NCBI GenBank assembly: GCA_013178255.1
Contig: JABLWY010000001.1
Span: 614,503 to 678,502 of the forward strand
DNA from: Coprothermobacteraceae bacterium
GTDB taxonomy: Bacteria > Coprothermobacterota > Coprothermobacteria > Coprothermobacterales > Coprothermobacteraceae
Reading direction: 5' to 3'
Length of the DNA stretch: 64,000 nt
The position numbers were made by a program, and so were the translations under genes. Position 1 is the first letter of the stretch; each line of letters opens with the position of its first letter. Shown one piece after another: positions 6,759 through 15,123 of the stretch. The notes under the pieces were generated by a model, which worked only from the letters and a program-made list of their open reading frames with translations, ran no database searches and had not been told where the DNA came from.

Positions 6759-7927
6759 CTCTTCATCACACTGAACACCAGAATCAGGGCTATCATTGCG
6801 AGAAAGCTTTTTCCGAAAGACACTGCGGCCAACATGACAGGGTCCTTCCCACCTGAGAGCACGCCCTGCAACAGAAATGTCCCAGCAAAAACTGATGCCA
6901 GCTGTCCCGCAGCGTTGGCGCTCAGCGTAGCTAAGAGTATGAAAGTCCCAGGTTCCCTTTTTTGCACGAACTTGTGAACTACCCTTGCTGCCATCGGAAA
7001 AGCGCTGTTGCCTGCAGCACCTATGGCAGGGTTAAAGGTGCTGTCAAACAGATGTATGACCTTACCCGCTAGCAAGCCAGCAGCGATATTTAACACGAAC
7101 GCTGCCAAACCGATGGCGAAAGCCAAAAGTGTTTGTGTCGCGAAAAAGACATTCGCTTTCATGCTGGCCCCGATCAACATGCCCACAAAAATGGTGGCTG
7201 TGGGGGCAAGGATTTTCTCTGCTGCCTCCTTAAGCGTTCCTGTTCGTCCATTCTCCCTTAAGAAATATCCAAAGAGCAAGAAGCCCAGCAGAGGTACAGA
7301 CAGTGGCGCTAGTAAGCCAGCAACTAGGATGACGGCAAAAGGGAATACGAGCTTGGTTGACAGTGAAACTTCTGATTGAGCCCTTGTCTGGACGCTGAGT
7401 TCTCTCTTGCTTACGAGGGCTCTTACTAAGGGAGGGATGATGAGCGGAACGATGGATACATAACTGTATGCAGCCATAGAGACTGGGCCTACAAGTTCAG
7501 GCTTCAGCTTCGAAGCTATATATATCGATGTAGGACCATCGGCTGTACCAATGGCAGCTACTGAGGCTGCTCCGTTAATGTCGAAGCCTGCAGCGATAGC
7601 GATTAAGAAAGCGAGGAAAATACCAAGTTGAGAGATTATTGCGAGAAGCATGTAACTTGGATTTGCCATGAGAGGTCCAAAATCCATCATGGCGCCTATG
7701 CCGATGAAAATAAGCAAGGGCAGGAGCTCGGATCTTATTAGTGCACCAAAAAGCTGATCCATGAGACCGCCAGGTTCTGCCAGCGGGCTGTGAGGCAAGT
7801 TTACTGCAAACATGAAGAAACCTATCGGTATAAGCAGGAGTGGTTCTAGGTCGTACTTGTACGATATATAGACGATGAGAAGCCCGAGGCCCATTAGTAG
7901 CAAGGATTGCCAGAACGGTTCAATCAA
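6749..7927 (-). CDS. Na+-translocating decarboxylase beta subunit (OadB/GcdB-like)
   Basis: A 392-residue integral membrane protein with about ten hydrophobic segments. It matches the beta subunit that decarboxylates carboxybiotin and exports Na+ in oxaloacetate, glutaconyl-CoA and methylmalonyl-CoA decarboxylases. The key regions are intact: ADGPTSIYIASKL (the essential Asp) and FNPAIGAAGNSAFPMAAR (the Asn, Gly, Ser and Arg of region IV). I set the start at TTG 7927, 8 nt after AAAGGAGG, and not at the longer upstream frame. No alpha, gamma or biotin-carrier subunit is in the window; its partner here is malic enzyme. Confidence 0.9.
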   Translation of the reverse strand: MIEPFWQSLLLMGLGLLIVYISYKYDLEPLLLIPIGFFMFAVNLPHSPLAEPGGLMDQLFGALIRSELLPLLIFIGIGAMMDFGPLMANPSYMLLAIISQLGIFLAFLIAIAAGFDINGAASVAAIGTADGPTSIYIASKLKPELVGPVSMAAYSYVSIVPLIIPPLVRALVSKRELSVQTRAQSEVSLSTKLVFPFAVILVAGLLAPLSVPLLGFLLFGYFLRENGRTGTLKEAAEKILAPTATIFVGMLIGASMKANVFFATQTLLAFAIGLAAFVLNIAAGLLAGKVIHLFDSTFNPAIGAAGNSAFPMAARVVHKFVQKREPGTFILLATLSANAAGQLASVFAGTFLLQGVLSGGKDPVMLAAVSFGKSFLAMIALILVFSVMKRWK

Positions 7928-7983
7928 AGCTGAAAGCCTCCTTTCAACTGCTAAAATTCTATCATGAAAGCAGAGGTGAGACC

Positions 7984-8700
7984 TTGAAATATGCAATCTT
8001 GGCGGCCGGGGAAGGACGTCGGCTCAGACCTTTGACAGATCAAAAGCCGAAGGCTTTGGTTCCTGTAGCAGGCAAGCCGTTGCTTTACTGGCAGATTGAA
8101 GCATTGGAAAGACGTGGGGTACGTCAGAGCGACATAATCGTGGTTGGTGGTTACGGTTTCGAAAATTTGCGAAAGGTAGCTCCCGATGGCGTGCAGGTTC
8201 TGTACAACCCTTTGTGGAATTCTGCCAATAACGTCCTCACAGTGTATTTTGCTTTGCTTCATTATGATGACGACCTGGTGGTTATGAACTCTGACGTGAT
8301 TGCTGAAGACAGGATATTCGGGCTTCTCCGCTATGCTGAATATCCATATGCGGTGATCGATCGAACTGTAAACCTGAGCACAGAGGAGATGAAGGTCAAA
8401 CTTGACGCGTCCAACAGAATAGTTCTGTTTTCAAAATATTTGAGTCCTCAGGAAGCAGTGGGCGAGTACATGGGTTTCTCCTTCATTCCAAAAGCACTCA
8501 GGCGTAATTTGCTCGATATCATAGTGCATATGCAAAGAAATGGAGAAGCTCACAAGTGGTACGAAGACGCGTTCAATTACTTGTGCCAGCAATACCCCAT
8601 GGATCCGGTCTACTGCGATAACATGCTGTGGACGGAAATAGATACGCATGAGGACCTAAGGAAGGCTGAGCATATTGCCACAATGATTGGGGGCAACTGA
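7984..8700 (+). CDS. Sugar/alcohol-phosphate nucleotidyltransferase (LicC-like)
   Basis: A 238-residue NTP transferase with the signature ILAAGEGRRLRPLTDQKPKAL-VAGKPLL at its N-terminus and the metal-binding acidic residues in VVMNSDVI and WTEIDTHEDL. The shape resembles phosphocholine and inositol- or glycerol-phosphate cytidylyltransferases more than glucose-1-phosphate enzymes. The TTG start follows GAGGTGAG. It is followed 1 nt after its stop by glycerol-1-phosphate dehydrogenase, so its substrate may be glycerol-1-phosphate, making a CDP- or other NDP-activated polyol. This is inferred from context only. Confidence 0.85.
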   Translation: MKYAILAAGEGRRLRPLTDQKPKALVPVAGKPLLYWQIEALERRGVRQSDIIVVGGYGFENLRKVAPDGVQVLYNPLWNSANNVLTVYFALLHYDDDLVVMNSDVIAEDRIFGLLRYAEYPYAVIDRTVNLSTEEMKVKLDASNRIVLFSKYLSPQEAVGEYMGFSFIPKALRRNLLDIIVHMQRNGEAHKWYEDAFNYLCQQYPMDPVYCDNMLWTEIDTHEDLRKAEHIATMIGGN

Positions 8701-8701
8701 G

Positions 8702-9739
8702 ATGTTTGGTAGGGCTGTAAGCGTTCCACTGTTTTGGGTTATAGAAGAGGGTGTCGCTCCTAGGTATCACGAGATACTTTCGAGGCATAACATGGTTTTC
8801 CACAGGCCCTTGGTAGTGACAGGCGGAAGCGCAACGGCCCAATTAGCCGAAGAAACCTTCACAGGGCTGCCCACGGTGGCAGTGAGGTCGAACAGCATCA
8901 AGGAAGTGGAACGAGTCAAGAGTGAGGCTCGTCAAATTGGTGCGGACTTATTGATCGGTTTCGGGGGCGGCAAAGTGATCGACACAGCGAAAATGGCCGC
9001 AACAGAGCTTAACCTGCCTTTCTTATCCATGCCGACGGCCACTAGCAATGATGCCCTCGCTTCACCTGTGGCGGTCATCGATTTTGGTGAATACGTGAAG
9101 TCTATGGGTGCTACTGCACCATTGGGAGTTATAGCAGACCTATCGCTACTTAGATCGCAACCAAAGGCCCAATTCCTCGCGGGTATAGGTGACCTGTTTT
9201 CCAATATGTCCGCGCTAATGGACTGGAAGCTTGCCTCAGAAAAGGGCTATGAAAGGCTCGACCCTGTGGCAGCTTACTTAAGTAGAAATGCAGTGGAAAA
9301 CCTGTTGCGAGCCATAGAGTCTGGAGAAGATTTGCACCCTGTTGTAGTGGAAGGACTCATTGTTTCGGGCGTGGCTATGATACTTGCGGGGAACAGCAGG
9401 CCTTGCAGCGGTGCCGAGCACCTGATATCCCACGCTCTAGATCTTATGGAATCTCATTCCTTGCACGGTTTGCAAGTGGGGTTAGCCTCTTTCTTCACTT
9501 TGAGGCTACACGGCTGTGAATATCAGACATACCAGCGTCTGCTTTCCGGGGTGGGCTTCCCAAGCTGTTGGCAGGCTTTGGGCATAACAGATTCGCAGTT
9601 CATGGAGGCCGTAAAGTACGCCCCGAAAACAAGATCCGGACGTTATACGGTGCTCAGCGAAATAGACCCACTTGTATTAGAAGAAGCGTACTACGAAGTC
9701 TATGGTGTAGGTTCCTGCGGGGATGGGGAACGGCTTTGA
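8702..9739 (+). CDS. sn-glycerol-1-phosphate dehydrogenase (EgsA/AraM family)
   Basis: A 345-residue NAD(P)-dependent dehydrogenase that reduces dihydroxyacetone phosphate to sn-glycerol-1-phosphate, the archaeal stereoisomer. Visible features are the nucleotide-binding GGSATAQLAEE and GFGGGKVIDTAKM, PTATSNDALASP, and the zinc-ligand segments SGAEHLISHALD and LHGLQVG. I prefer ATG 8702, just after the upstream stop and preceded by a G-rich stretch, over TTG 8687, which has no ribosome site. The last 63 bp overlap the convergent transglycosylase gene. The product could serve an unusual lipid, a CDP-glycerol-like precursor or a compatible solute. Confidence 0.9.
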   Translation: MFGRAVSVPLFWVIEEGVAPRYHEILSRHNMVFHRPLVVTGGSATAQLAEETFTGLPTVAVRSNSIKEVERVKSEARQIGADLLIGFGGGKVIDTAKMAATELNLPFLSMPTATSNDALASPVAVIDFGEYVKSMGATAPLGVIADLSLLRSQPKAQFLAGIGDLFSNMSALMDWKLASEKGYERLDPVAAYLSRNAVENLLRAIESGEDLHPVVVEGLIVSGVAMILAGNSRPCSGAEHLISHALDLMESHSLHGLQVGLASFFTLRLHGCEYQTYQRLLSGVGFPSCWQALGITDSQFMEAVKYAPKTRSGRYTVLSEIDPLVLEEAYYEVYGVGSCGDGERL

Positions 9740-10459
9740 AAGAATTAAGTAGTTCTCGTAAAGTTTCCCCAGAATCTGAAGGGCGTACTGCTGCGTAGAA
9801 GTCCCTGTCTTGTCGTATAGTTCTTTCCCCTGGCTCTTGATTTGGTCCACTCCGCCATCACCCGAGAAGTAAGCCACCAAGGCCCAATAAACGTTCTGCC
9901 ACTTTTCGATCCGCTTTGAGAGATAGTAGATCCCAGCTTTGAGGTTGTTGCAGATGTCCGTTGAGTCAGAACCCAAGCCTAACTGGTGGCGCAGTTCAGT
10001 GTAAAGAGGCGGCATGAGCTGCATGAGGCCCGTAGCGCCCTGTATGCTCGTGGCTTTCGGGTTGAATCCGCTTTCTTGCTCGATGAGTGCTACCACTAGC
10101 ACGGGGTCGACACCGTACTGGTTAGAATACCGCACTATGCATGCTGCCATCTGAGCTCTGTCTTCGTCACTGAGATTGCGATTGATCGCAGTCTTGAGTA
10201 TGGATCTTTGAATCCTTTGGTCAATCAGCTGGTCGATCTCGCTCTCAGACACCTGAGCTAATGAATAGGGAGGAAAGTTATCAAGATCAACGGGCCTCAA
10301 AGTTCGCTGGATCACGGGTGCCAACATGGTGACCGATACAGAGTGATCCAACGAGTTCCATACTCTACCAATATATGATTCTGCGTATCCAGAGAGACAC
10401 AGTAAGACAAGTAGCAATGTAGTCAGAACAATGTGAAAGGTCCTGCTGCGAAATACCAA
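9677..10459 (-). CDS. Lytic transglycosylase-like protein (SLT domain)
   Basis: A 260-residue exported protein with an N-terminal hydrophobic signal/anchor (residues 8-25) and an SLT domain at about 110-215. The domain shows LVVALIEQESGFNPKATS (catalytic Glu), GATGLMQLMP and a NLKAGIYYLSKRI helix. It should cleave peptidoglycan glycan strands. The TTG start lies 8 nt after AAGGAGG and inside the 3' end of the upstream 5'-nucleotidase-like gene (37-nt overlap). Its C-terminal 20 codons overlap the opposite-strand G1P dehydrogenase. The family call is firm. Confidence 0.9.
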   Translation of the reverse strand: MVFRSRTFHIVLTTLLLVLLCLSGYAESYIGRVWNSLDHSVSVTMLAPVIQRTLRPVDLDNFPPYSLAQVSESEIDQLIDQRIQRSILKTAINRNLSDEDRAQMAACIVRYSNQYGVDPVLVVALIEQESGFNPKATSIQGATGLMQLMPPLYTELRHQLGLGSDSTDICNNLKAGIYYLSKRIEKWQNVYWALVAYFSGDGGVDQIKSQGKELYDKTGTSTQQYALQILGKLYENYLILSKPFPIPAGTYTIDFVVRFF

Positions 10460-11964
10460 TTACGTTCCCTCCTTGGATCGATGGTTCCTTTCTCCGTTAC
10501 GTATTTCTCAAAGTAGTCCCTCAATAACTGGGGCGAGTAATATTCTATATGCTGGTTCTTGAACATGGTGAATTCGCCGGCGCCTGAAGCGCGGTAGCTC
10601 GTTAAGCTAACCCAGTAATACTGATGCCTGTGGATGCGCCCTCCCATATACTTGGCCTTTTTTACTCTCTTGCCCACGGGCGCCGTGAGGTCGTATACAA
10701 CCTCGAGGCCACCAACTGCTTCAAAGTTGTACGTCTTAACTAACGGATGTCGGATAGGTTTGATACGCCACGGTGATACTTTCAGCATGTAGTAAAACCG
10801 TGAATTCCACTCTAGGGCATCGAGCAATGTCTTTCCTGAAATCCTAAGGACAATGGGCTCGTTATCGAAAGGATATAGGCGAAAAGAGTCTTTACGTGTG
10901 ATCCAACCTTTGTTGATAACTACAGGTTCAAATGGGGATTCAGGGTGTAGGCATATTTCGTTGTCGGTGGCGTACTGCAGTACTTCCACATATAGGTTGG
11001 ACACGGGGTTCGCTGCCAATTTCCAGGTATCGCTGACGAGAGGTTCGGAAGCTATGCCAATTACTTCGTTCATCCAGTCGCGAGTCTTTCTGTGTATAGG
11101 CCAGTAGTTGTAAAGCATTTCTTGATCATCACTGATGCACGATAGGTCCAAATTCTCCACTTTTATGGACTTCTGGTCGCTTACCTGAATTAACACTGCA
11201 CCTCGGCCTTGAGAGGCGGGCTGAACAATCTTTGTTCCCTTCACCGACACCGGGCCGTATGCCCTGTGCGTATGCCCAAATACGATGACATCGATTCCTT
11301 TTACTTTATCGGCCAACGAAAAGACGAAGTTCTCCTTTAGTGATTCTGAGACTCTCCTATGCCTGATGGGATCGTATTCAAGGCCAGAGTGTACCAAAGC
11401 TATTATGACTTCGACCCCCTGGTCGCGGAGGTGGGCTACAAGGCTCTGAGCCGTCTTCAATGGATCGACGAATCTGAGTCCCTTCCATTTCCACGGAAGG
11501 TCAAAGTCCTCTACAGCTGGTGTGGTAAGAGCTATTACACCTACTTTGATGGGGCCAAACCTGTACACCTTAAATGGCAGCCATGTGGGACTACCGGTTG
11601 ACTCATCAACAATGTTGGCACTCATGAGCGGGAATCGAGCGCTATCCTGAACCTGTTTGAGGAATTTCAGACCGTAGTTGAATTCATGGTTACCAACAAC
11701 CATTCCATCTAACTGAAGGTTGTTGTAAGCATCTACGATGGGGTTTGCTTTGCCTTCTGAGAACCTTTGTGCATAGAACGACAGAGCCGAACCTTGAAAA
11801 GCGTCTCCATTGTCAAAGAAGAGCGTTGGGCCCTTCTGACGAAGTTCCTTCAATAGTGTCGCGACTCTTGTTAAGCCACCTTCAAAAGGTTTATCCTCCA
11901 CGTAGTCGTAGGGGAGCAGCTGCCCGTGTAGGTCTGTTACTACGAGTACGTTGACTACGGCCAA
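10423..11964 (-). CDS. 5'-nucleotidase / metallophosphoesterase family protein (UshA-like, cytosolic)
   Basis: A 513-residue protein with an N-terminal metallophosphatase domain. It has VVTDLHGQ, FFDNGDAFQGS, VVGNHEF, ALVHSG and VFGHTHR, all dimetal ligands. A 5_nucleotid_C-like substrate domain follows (about 290-500; SLTSYRASGAGEF). Unlike periplasmic UshA it has no signal peptide, so it probably works in the cytoplasm on nucleotides or cyclic nucleotides. The TTG start follows the DegV stop by 2 nt; the nearest ribosome site (AAGGAG) is 13 nt away, so coupling is likely. Confidence 0.88.
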   Translation of the reverse strand: MAVVNVLVVTDLHGQLLPYDYVEDKPFEGGLTRVATLLKELRQKGPTLFFDNGDAFQGSALSFYAQRFSEGKANPIVDAYNNLQLDGMVVGNHEFNYGLKFLKQVQDSARFPLMSANIVDESTGSPTWLPFKVYRFGPIKVGVIALTTPAVEDFDLPWKWKGLRFVDPLKTAQSLVAHLRDQGVEVIIALVHSGLEYDPIRHRRVSESLKENFVFSLADKVKGIDVIVFGHTHRAYGPVSVKGTKIVQPASQGRGAVLIQVSDQKSIKVENLDLSCISDDQEMLYNYWPIHRKTRDWMNEVIGIASEPLVSDTWKLAANPVSNLYVEVLQYATDNEICLHPESPFEPVVINKGWITRKDSFRLYPFDNEPIVLRISGKTLLDALEWNSRFYYMLKVSPWRIKPIRHPLVKTYNFEAVGGLEVVYDLTAPVGKRVKKAKYMGGRIHRHQYYWVSLTSYRASGAGEFTMFKNQHIEYYSPQLLRDYFEKYVTEKGTIDPRRERNWYFAAGPFTLF

Positions 11965-11966
11965 CT

Positions 11967-12773
11967 CTATTCTGACGCTCCTTCAACGAACGCGAACCCG
12001 TACGAATTGTTGCCTACGAACCCTCCCACCAGCGGCGTGGCGCGAACTAGGTATGCACTCCATTGTTCTGCAAGTTGGGTAAGCTTTTCAGAGGGATCTG
12101 TGTAGCCGATAACTAGGGGGAACTCACTATTGATAAAATCCTTGAACTTCTCAAGGTATTTCTTCAGGACTTCAAAGGCGGCTCCCCGCTCGTTGTGGTA
12201 AGCGACGACGAACCCATCTTTTACATGTACCACAGGAACTACATGCATGAGTTCTGCCATGAATCCCTTGAAAGCAGAGATCCTACCACGTCTCACGAAG
12301 TTCTTGACTGTGGCTACCATGGCGTAGAACCTTACTTGATCGCGCAGGTTTGTTAACTTTTCTACAACTTCTTCTATGGTTTTGCCTTGGCTCCTCAGTT
12401 CGGCTGCTATGTGAGTCAGAATGCCTGCGCCCAAAGACACATTCAGGGTGTCGAACACGACGACCTTTTTCTTTACCTCTTTGGCTGCGGCGAGCGCCGA
12501 TTGAATCGTGCCGCTCAATTTGGAGCTTATGGTAAGCACCAGAATCTCACTTTCAGGAGCATTCTCGAAAGCTTCTCTAAAGTCCTCAGGGTTTGGTTGG
12601 CTCGTACCTAAGTCGTCTATAACGTCTGGCAGCATCTTGTAGAACTCTTCGCGGGACAGCTCAATACGATCTTTGAAAAATTTGCCCTTGACGTTCACGT
12701 ACAGTGGTACTACCGTAAAAGCTTCGTACTCCCTGATGTGATCCGTGGTCGAGTCGACAACAATGTGAAACAT
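11967..12773 (-). CDS. DegV family fatty-acid-binding protein
   Basis: A 268-residue DegV protein. The N-terminal IVVDSTTDH, LGTSQPNPEDF (ligand-head binding Thr/Ser), SSKLSGTIQSA and the late GFVGNNSYGFAFV are typical. Family members bind a fatty acid and in Firmicutes can serve as FakB for fatty-acid kinase; no fakA is in the window. I chose ATG 12773, which has 9 nt to AGGAGG, over TTG 12779, which has 3 nt. It sits between AsnS (upstream) and the 5'-nucleotidase-like gene. Confidence 0.92.
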   Translation of the reverse strand: MFHIVVDSTTDHIREYEAFTVVPLYVNVKGKFFKDRIELSREEFYKMLPDVIDDLGTSQPNPEDFREAFENAPESEILVLTISSKLSGTIQSALAAAKEVKKKVVVFDTLNVSLGAGILTHIAAELRSQGKTIEEVVEKLTNLRDQVRFYAMVATVKNFVRRGRISAFKGFMAELMHVVPVVHVKDGFVVAYHNERGAAFEVLKKYLEKFKDFINSEFPLVIGYTDPSEKLTQLAEQWSAYLVRATPLVGGFVGNNSYGFAFVEGASE

Positions 12774-12786
12774 GGCCAACTACCTC

Positions 12787-14082
12787 CTAAGGTGTCAGTT
12801 TGTGAAGCATCCTTGGAAAAGGAACAGCTTCCCTGATGTGTTCGAGCTTGCAAATCCAAGCAACTGTGCGTTCTAGGCCGATTCCAAACCCGGAGTGTGG
12901 GACAGAGCCGTACCGTCTTAAGTCGAGGTACCATTGGTAGTCTTCTTCCTTGAGTCCAAACTCCCTAATCTTCTGCCTTAATAGCTCGTAGTCATGTATT
13001 CTCTGGCTTCCGCCTATTATCTCTCCATATCCCTCAGGGGCTAGAAGGTCTGCAGCCAATACGACTTCTGGATTTTCTGGATCGGGCTGCATATAAAATG
13101 CTTTGATCTTGGCAGGGAAGTGCGTTAGGAACACAGGTTTGTCAAAGTAGTTAGAGAGAAAAGTCTCTTCAGGTGCCCCTAGATCATCACCCCAGTGAAC
13201 GTTGAAGCCATTCTTGCCGAGCAACTCTACTGCTTCGGTGTAGGTTATTCTTGGAAACGGCGGCTTGACCCGCATCAGAGGTTCCAAAGGTCTATCTAGA
13301 ATCTTGAGGTCATCTGCGTTTCGTTCGAGGACGGCGTTTACTATGTATGACACAAACTGCTCCTGAAACTGGATGTTGTCCTCATACTCAAACCACGCAG
13401 CTTCAGGTTCTATCATCCAGAATTCCAAAAGGTGTCGGCGTGTCTTACTTTTCTCAGCTCTAAAGGCTGGGCCAAAGGTGTACACTTTCCCTAGAGCTAA
13501 CGCACCCGCTTCAGCGTATAGCTGGCCGCTTTGGCTTAGGTAAGCTTTGTCACCATGATAATCAACCTCAAACAACGTGGTCGTGCCTTCACAAGCAGCA
13601 GCGGTGATGATGGGGGCATCAAAGCGGTAAAAACCGTTCTTGTTAAGAAACTCGATCATGGCCGTCTCGATGGTGTGGCGAATGCGCAATATGGCACTCT
13701 GTCGGCGGCTTCTTATCCACAGATGTCGATTATCCATTAAGAAGTCAACGCCGTGGTCTTTTCTTCCTAAAGGCCAGTCCTTGGTAACGTGGAACGCTTT
13801 GAAGAACAAACCCTGAATCTCGTATCCACCGGGGGCCCGCGGCTCAGCCTTTACCAAACCACGTACGATGACTGAGCTCTCCAAGGAGGCTTCTCTGAGT
13901 TCCTCCCACTCGTTCGGGCTTATTCTGTCTTGTTCCAAAACAACTTGTATAAACCCCGTACCGTCCCTTAGAACTATGAAGGCTATTTTACCTTTTTCTC
14001 TTTTGGTGTGTATCCAACCCTTGAGCGTGACTTCCTGACCGACATACTCACCTATGGTCGCTACCGTTGCCGCCACTGCCAT
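12787..14082 (-). CDS. asnS: Asparaginyl-tRNA synthetase
   Basis: A 431-residue class IIb synthetase. The OB-fold anticodon domain (about 10-100) is followed by the catalytic domain with motif 2 (FRAEKSKTRRHLLEFWMIEPE) and motif 3 (GFGIGLERTVAWI). HLWIRSRRQSAILRIRH and the EGTTTLFEVDYHG region match AsnRS more than AspRS. Its presence means that asparagine is charged directly and is not made only by tRNA-dependent amidation. ATG 14082 lies after GGAGGGAGAG; GTG 14103 would have no ribosome site. It overlaps the upstream YbjN-like gene. Confidence 0.92.
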   Translation of the reverse strand: MAVAATVATIGEYVGQEVTLKGWIHTKREKGKIAFIVLRDGTGFIQVVLEQDRISPNEWEELREASLESSVIVRGLVKAEPRAPGGYEIQGLFFKAFHVTKDWPLGRKDHGVDFLMDNRHLWIRSRRQSAILRIRHTIETAMIEFLNKNGFYRFDAPIITAAACEGTTTLFEVDYHGDKAYLSQSGQLYAEAGALALGKVYTFGPAFRAEKSKTRRHLLEFWMIEPEAAWFEYEDNIQFQEQFVSYIVNAVLERNADDLKILDRPLEPLMRVKPPFPRITYTEAVELLGKNGFNVHWGDDLGAPEETFLSNYFDKPVFLTHFPAKIKAFYMQPDPENPEVVLAADLLAPEGYGEIIGGSQRIHDYELLRQKIREFGLKEEDYQWYLDLRRYGSVPHSGFGIGLERTVAWICKLEHIREAVPFPRMLHKLTP

Positions 14083-14528
14083 ACTCTTTGTCTCTCCCTC
14101 CACATTATTTGTGTCTTTGGGTTTTTGGGTATTTCGAAACCGATTGGCTTCGCTTTTAGAGACTTTATTTGGGGGATGAAGTCGAAGGCTGCAGCCACGA
14201 CTATTTGGAGTGAAATCTGAAACTCCTCAAAGCTGAGGTTAACTAGGGGAAAGTCAGTAACCATCCTGACCATGCCGTCTTCTGCAATGGCGAACTTTGC
14301 CATGGCTATTCTGTAGTTGAGCTGCAGCAGTTGTTCCATGAGCTCGACGTTCAGTTTCTCATCAGTCATTAGAGGAACCTCGAACCTCAAGAAGTTTTGG
14401 GTCAACATTAGGACTAGGTTTATCTCTGCGTCTTCGTGCCGGAAAGGTACGATCCACTGCGCCCCATTGAACTGAAATTGGAGGTTCAGCACCCTGAGGT
14501 ACTCATTTACTATACCGGGCGTTATCAC
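14061..14528 (-). CDS. YbjN-domain-like protein of unknown function
   Basis: A 155-residue soluble protein resembling the YbjN / type III secretion chaperone-like fold. The core runs from FRFEVPLMTD through LLQLNYRIAMAKFAIAEDG to DFPLVNLSFEEF and a C-terminal helix. No catalytic motif is visible. The GTG start at 14528 follows GAGGAGG, and a TATAAT lies at 14567-14562. The gene overlaps asnS, so both are probably co-transcribed. Its tail (MWRERQRVWQWRQR) is basic and tryptophan-rich. Function is unknown; in other bacteria YbjN proteins affect motility and stress responses. Confidence 0.7.
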   Translation of the reverse strand: MITPGIVNEYLRVLNLQFQFNGAQWIVPFRHEDAEINLVLMLTQNFLRFEVPLMTDEKLNVELMEQLLQLNYRIAMAKFAIAEDGMVRMVTDFPLVNLSFEEFQISLQIVVAAAFDFIPQIKSLKAKPIGFEIPKNPKTQIMWRERQRVWQWRQR

Positions 14529-14561
14529 AGGCAGGCCTCCTCTAATTAACCGTTTAGGTAT

Positions 14562-14567
14562 ATTATA
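14562..14567 (-). promoter_or_regulatory. Putative -10 box for the ybjN-like/asnS/degV operon
   Basis: TATAAT on the minus strand, 33 bp before the GTG at 14528. A weak TTCATA lies 18 bp upstream, inside the divergent yfcE-like gene. Confidence 0.45.
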
Positions 14568-14586
14568 AGTTGGGAGCGCTGTTGCT

Positions 14587-15123
14587 ATGAAGTTTGTTAT
14601 AGTTTCTGACATTCATGGGAGCCTTTCCGCATTAGAACAAGTGGTGTCGCTGGAGAAGAGCTGGGATCTGCTGATTTCTTTAGGTGATCACTTGTATCAC
14701 GGACCTAGAAACCCGATTCCGACGGGGTACGATCCAAAGGGTGTTGCAGAACTACTGAATAGCCTAGAAAACGTCGTACTGGTTAAAGGAAATGTGGATG
14801 CTCCCATTGACGAAGAATTGATTAGATGGCCCATGTCACCTGTAGTTCATGTATACGCCTTCGGGTTACACTGGCTTGGACACCATGGGCACGTCCAAAC
14901 AGTTTCCGATTTGTATAGGGCCCAAGTTACCATGACGGGTCATACCCACGTGAAGAAACTAGAGATGGGTACGCAGGGCGTTCTTCTCAATCCTGGCAGT
15001 GTCTCACTGCCCAAGGATGGTCAACCGTCTTACGGGCGGGTCGAGGACGGCGTCTTGGAGCTCAAGGATCTTGCAGGGAAAACCCTGAACTTCATTGATC
15101 TAACCACCCTGGGTCTACCTTGA
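14587..15123 (+). CDS. yfcE: YfcE-type metallophosphodiesterase
   Basis: A 178-residue calcineurin-like phosphodiesterase. Metal-ligand motifs are VSDIHGS, SLGDHLYHGPRN, VKGNVD, GHHGH and MTGHTHV, ending with the NPGSVSLPK signature. Order and spacing match E. coli YfcE closely. Its physiological substrate is unknown; YfcE hydrolyses artificial phosphodiesters. It is divergent from the ybjN-like gene, whose promoter it overlaps, and its 3' end overlaps the convergent asparaginase by 32 bp. Confidence 0.88.
   Translation: MKFVIVSDIHGSLSALEQVVSLEKSWDLLISLGDHLYHGPRNPIPTGYDPKGVAELLNSLENVVLVKGNVDAPIDEELIRWPMSPVVHVYAFGLHWLGHHGHVQTVSDLYRAQVTMTGHTHVKKLEMGTQGVLLNPGSVSLPKDGQPSYGRVEDGVLELKDLAGKTLNFIDLTTLGLP

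Noticed and set aside
6749-7996. Longer N-terminus for the OadB-like protein starting at 7996
   Set aside because: The first 23 residues are not hydrophobic or family-like. AAAGGAGG lies 8 nt before TTG 7927, which fits the family start.
14061-14612. Longer start of the YbjN-like protein at 14612
   Set aside because: It would begin upstream of the TATAAT box and run inside the divergent yfcE-like gene. GTG 14528 has a GAGGAGG site.
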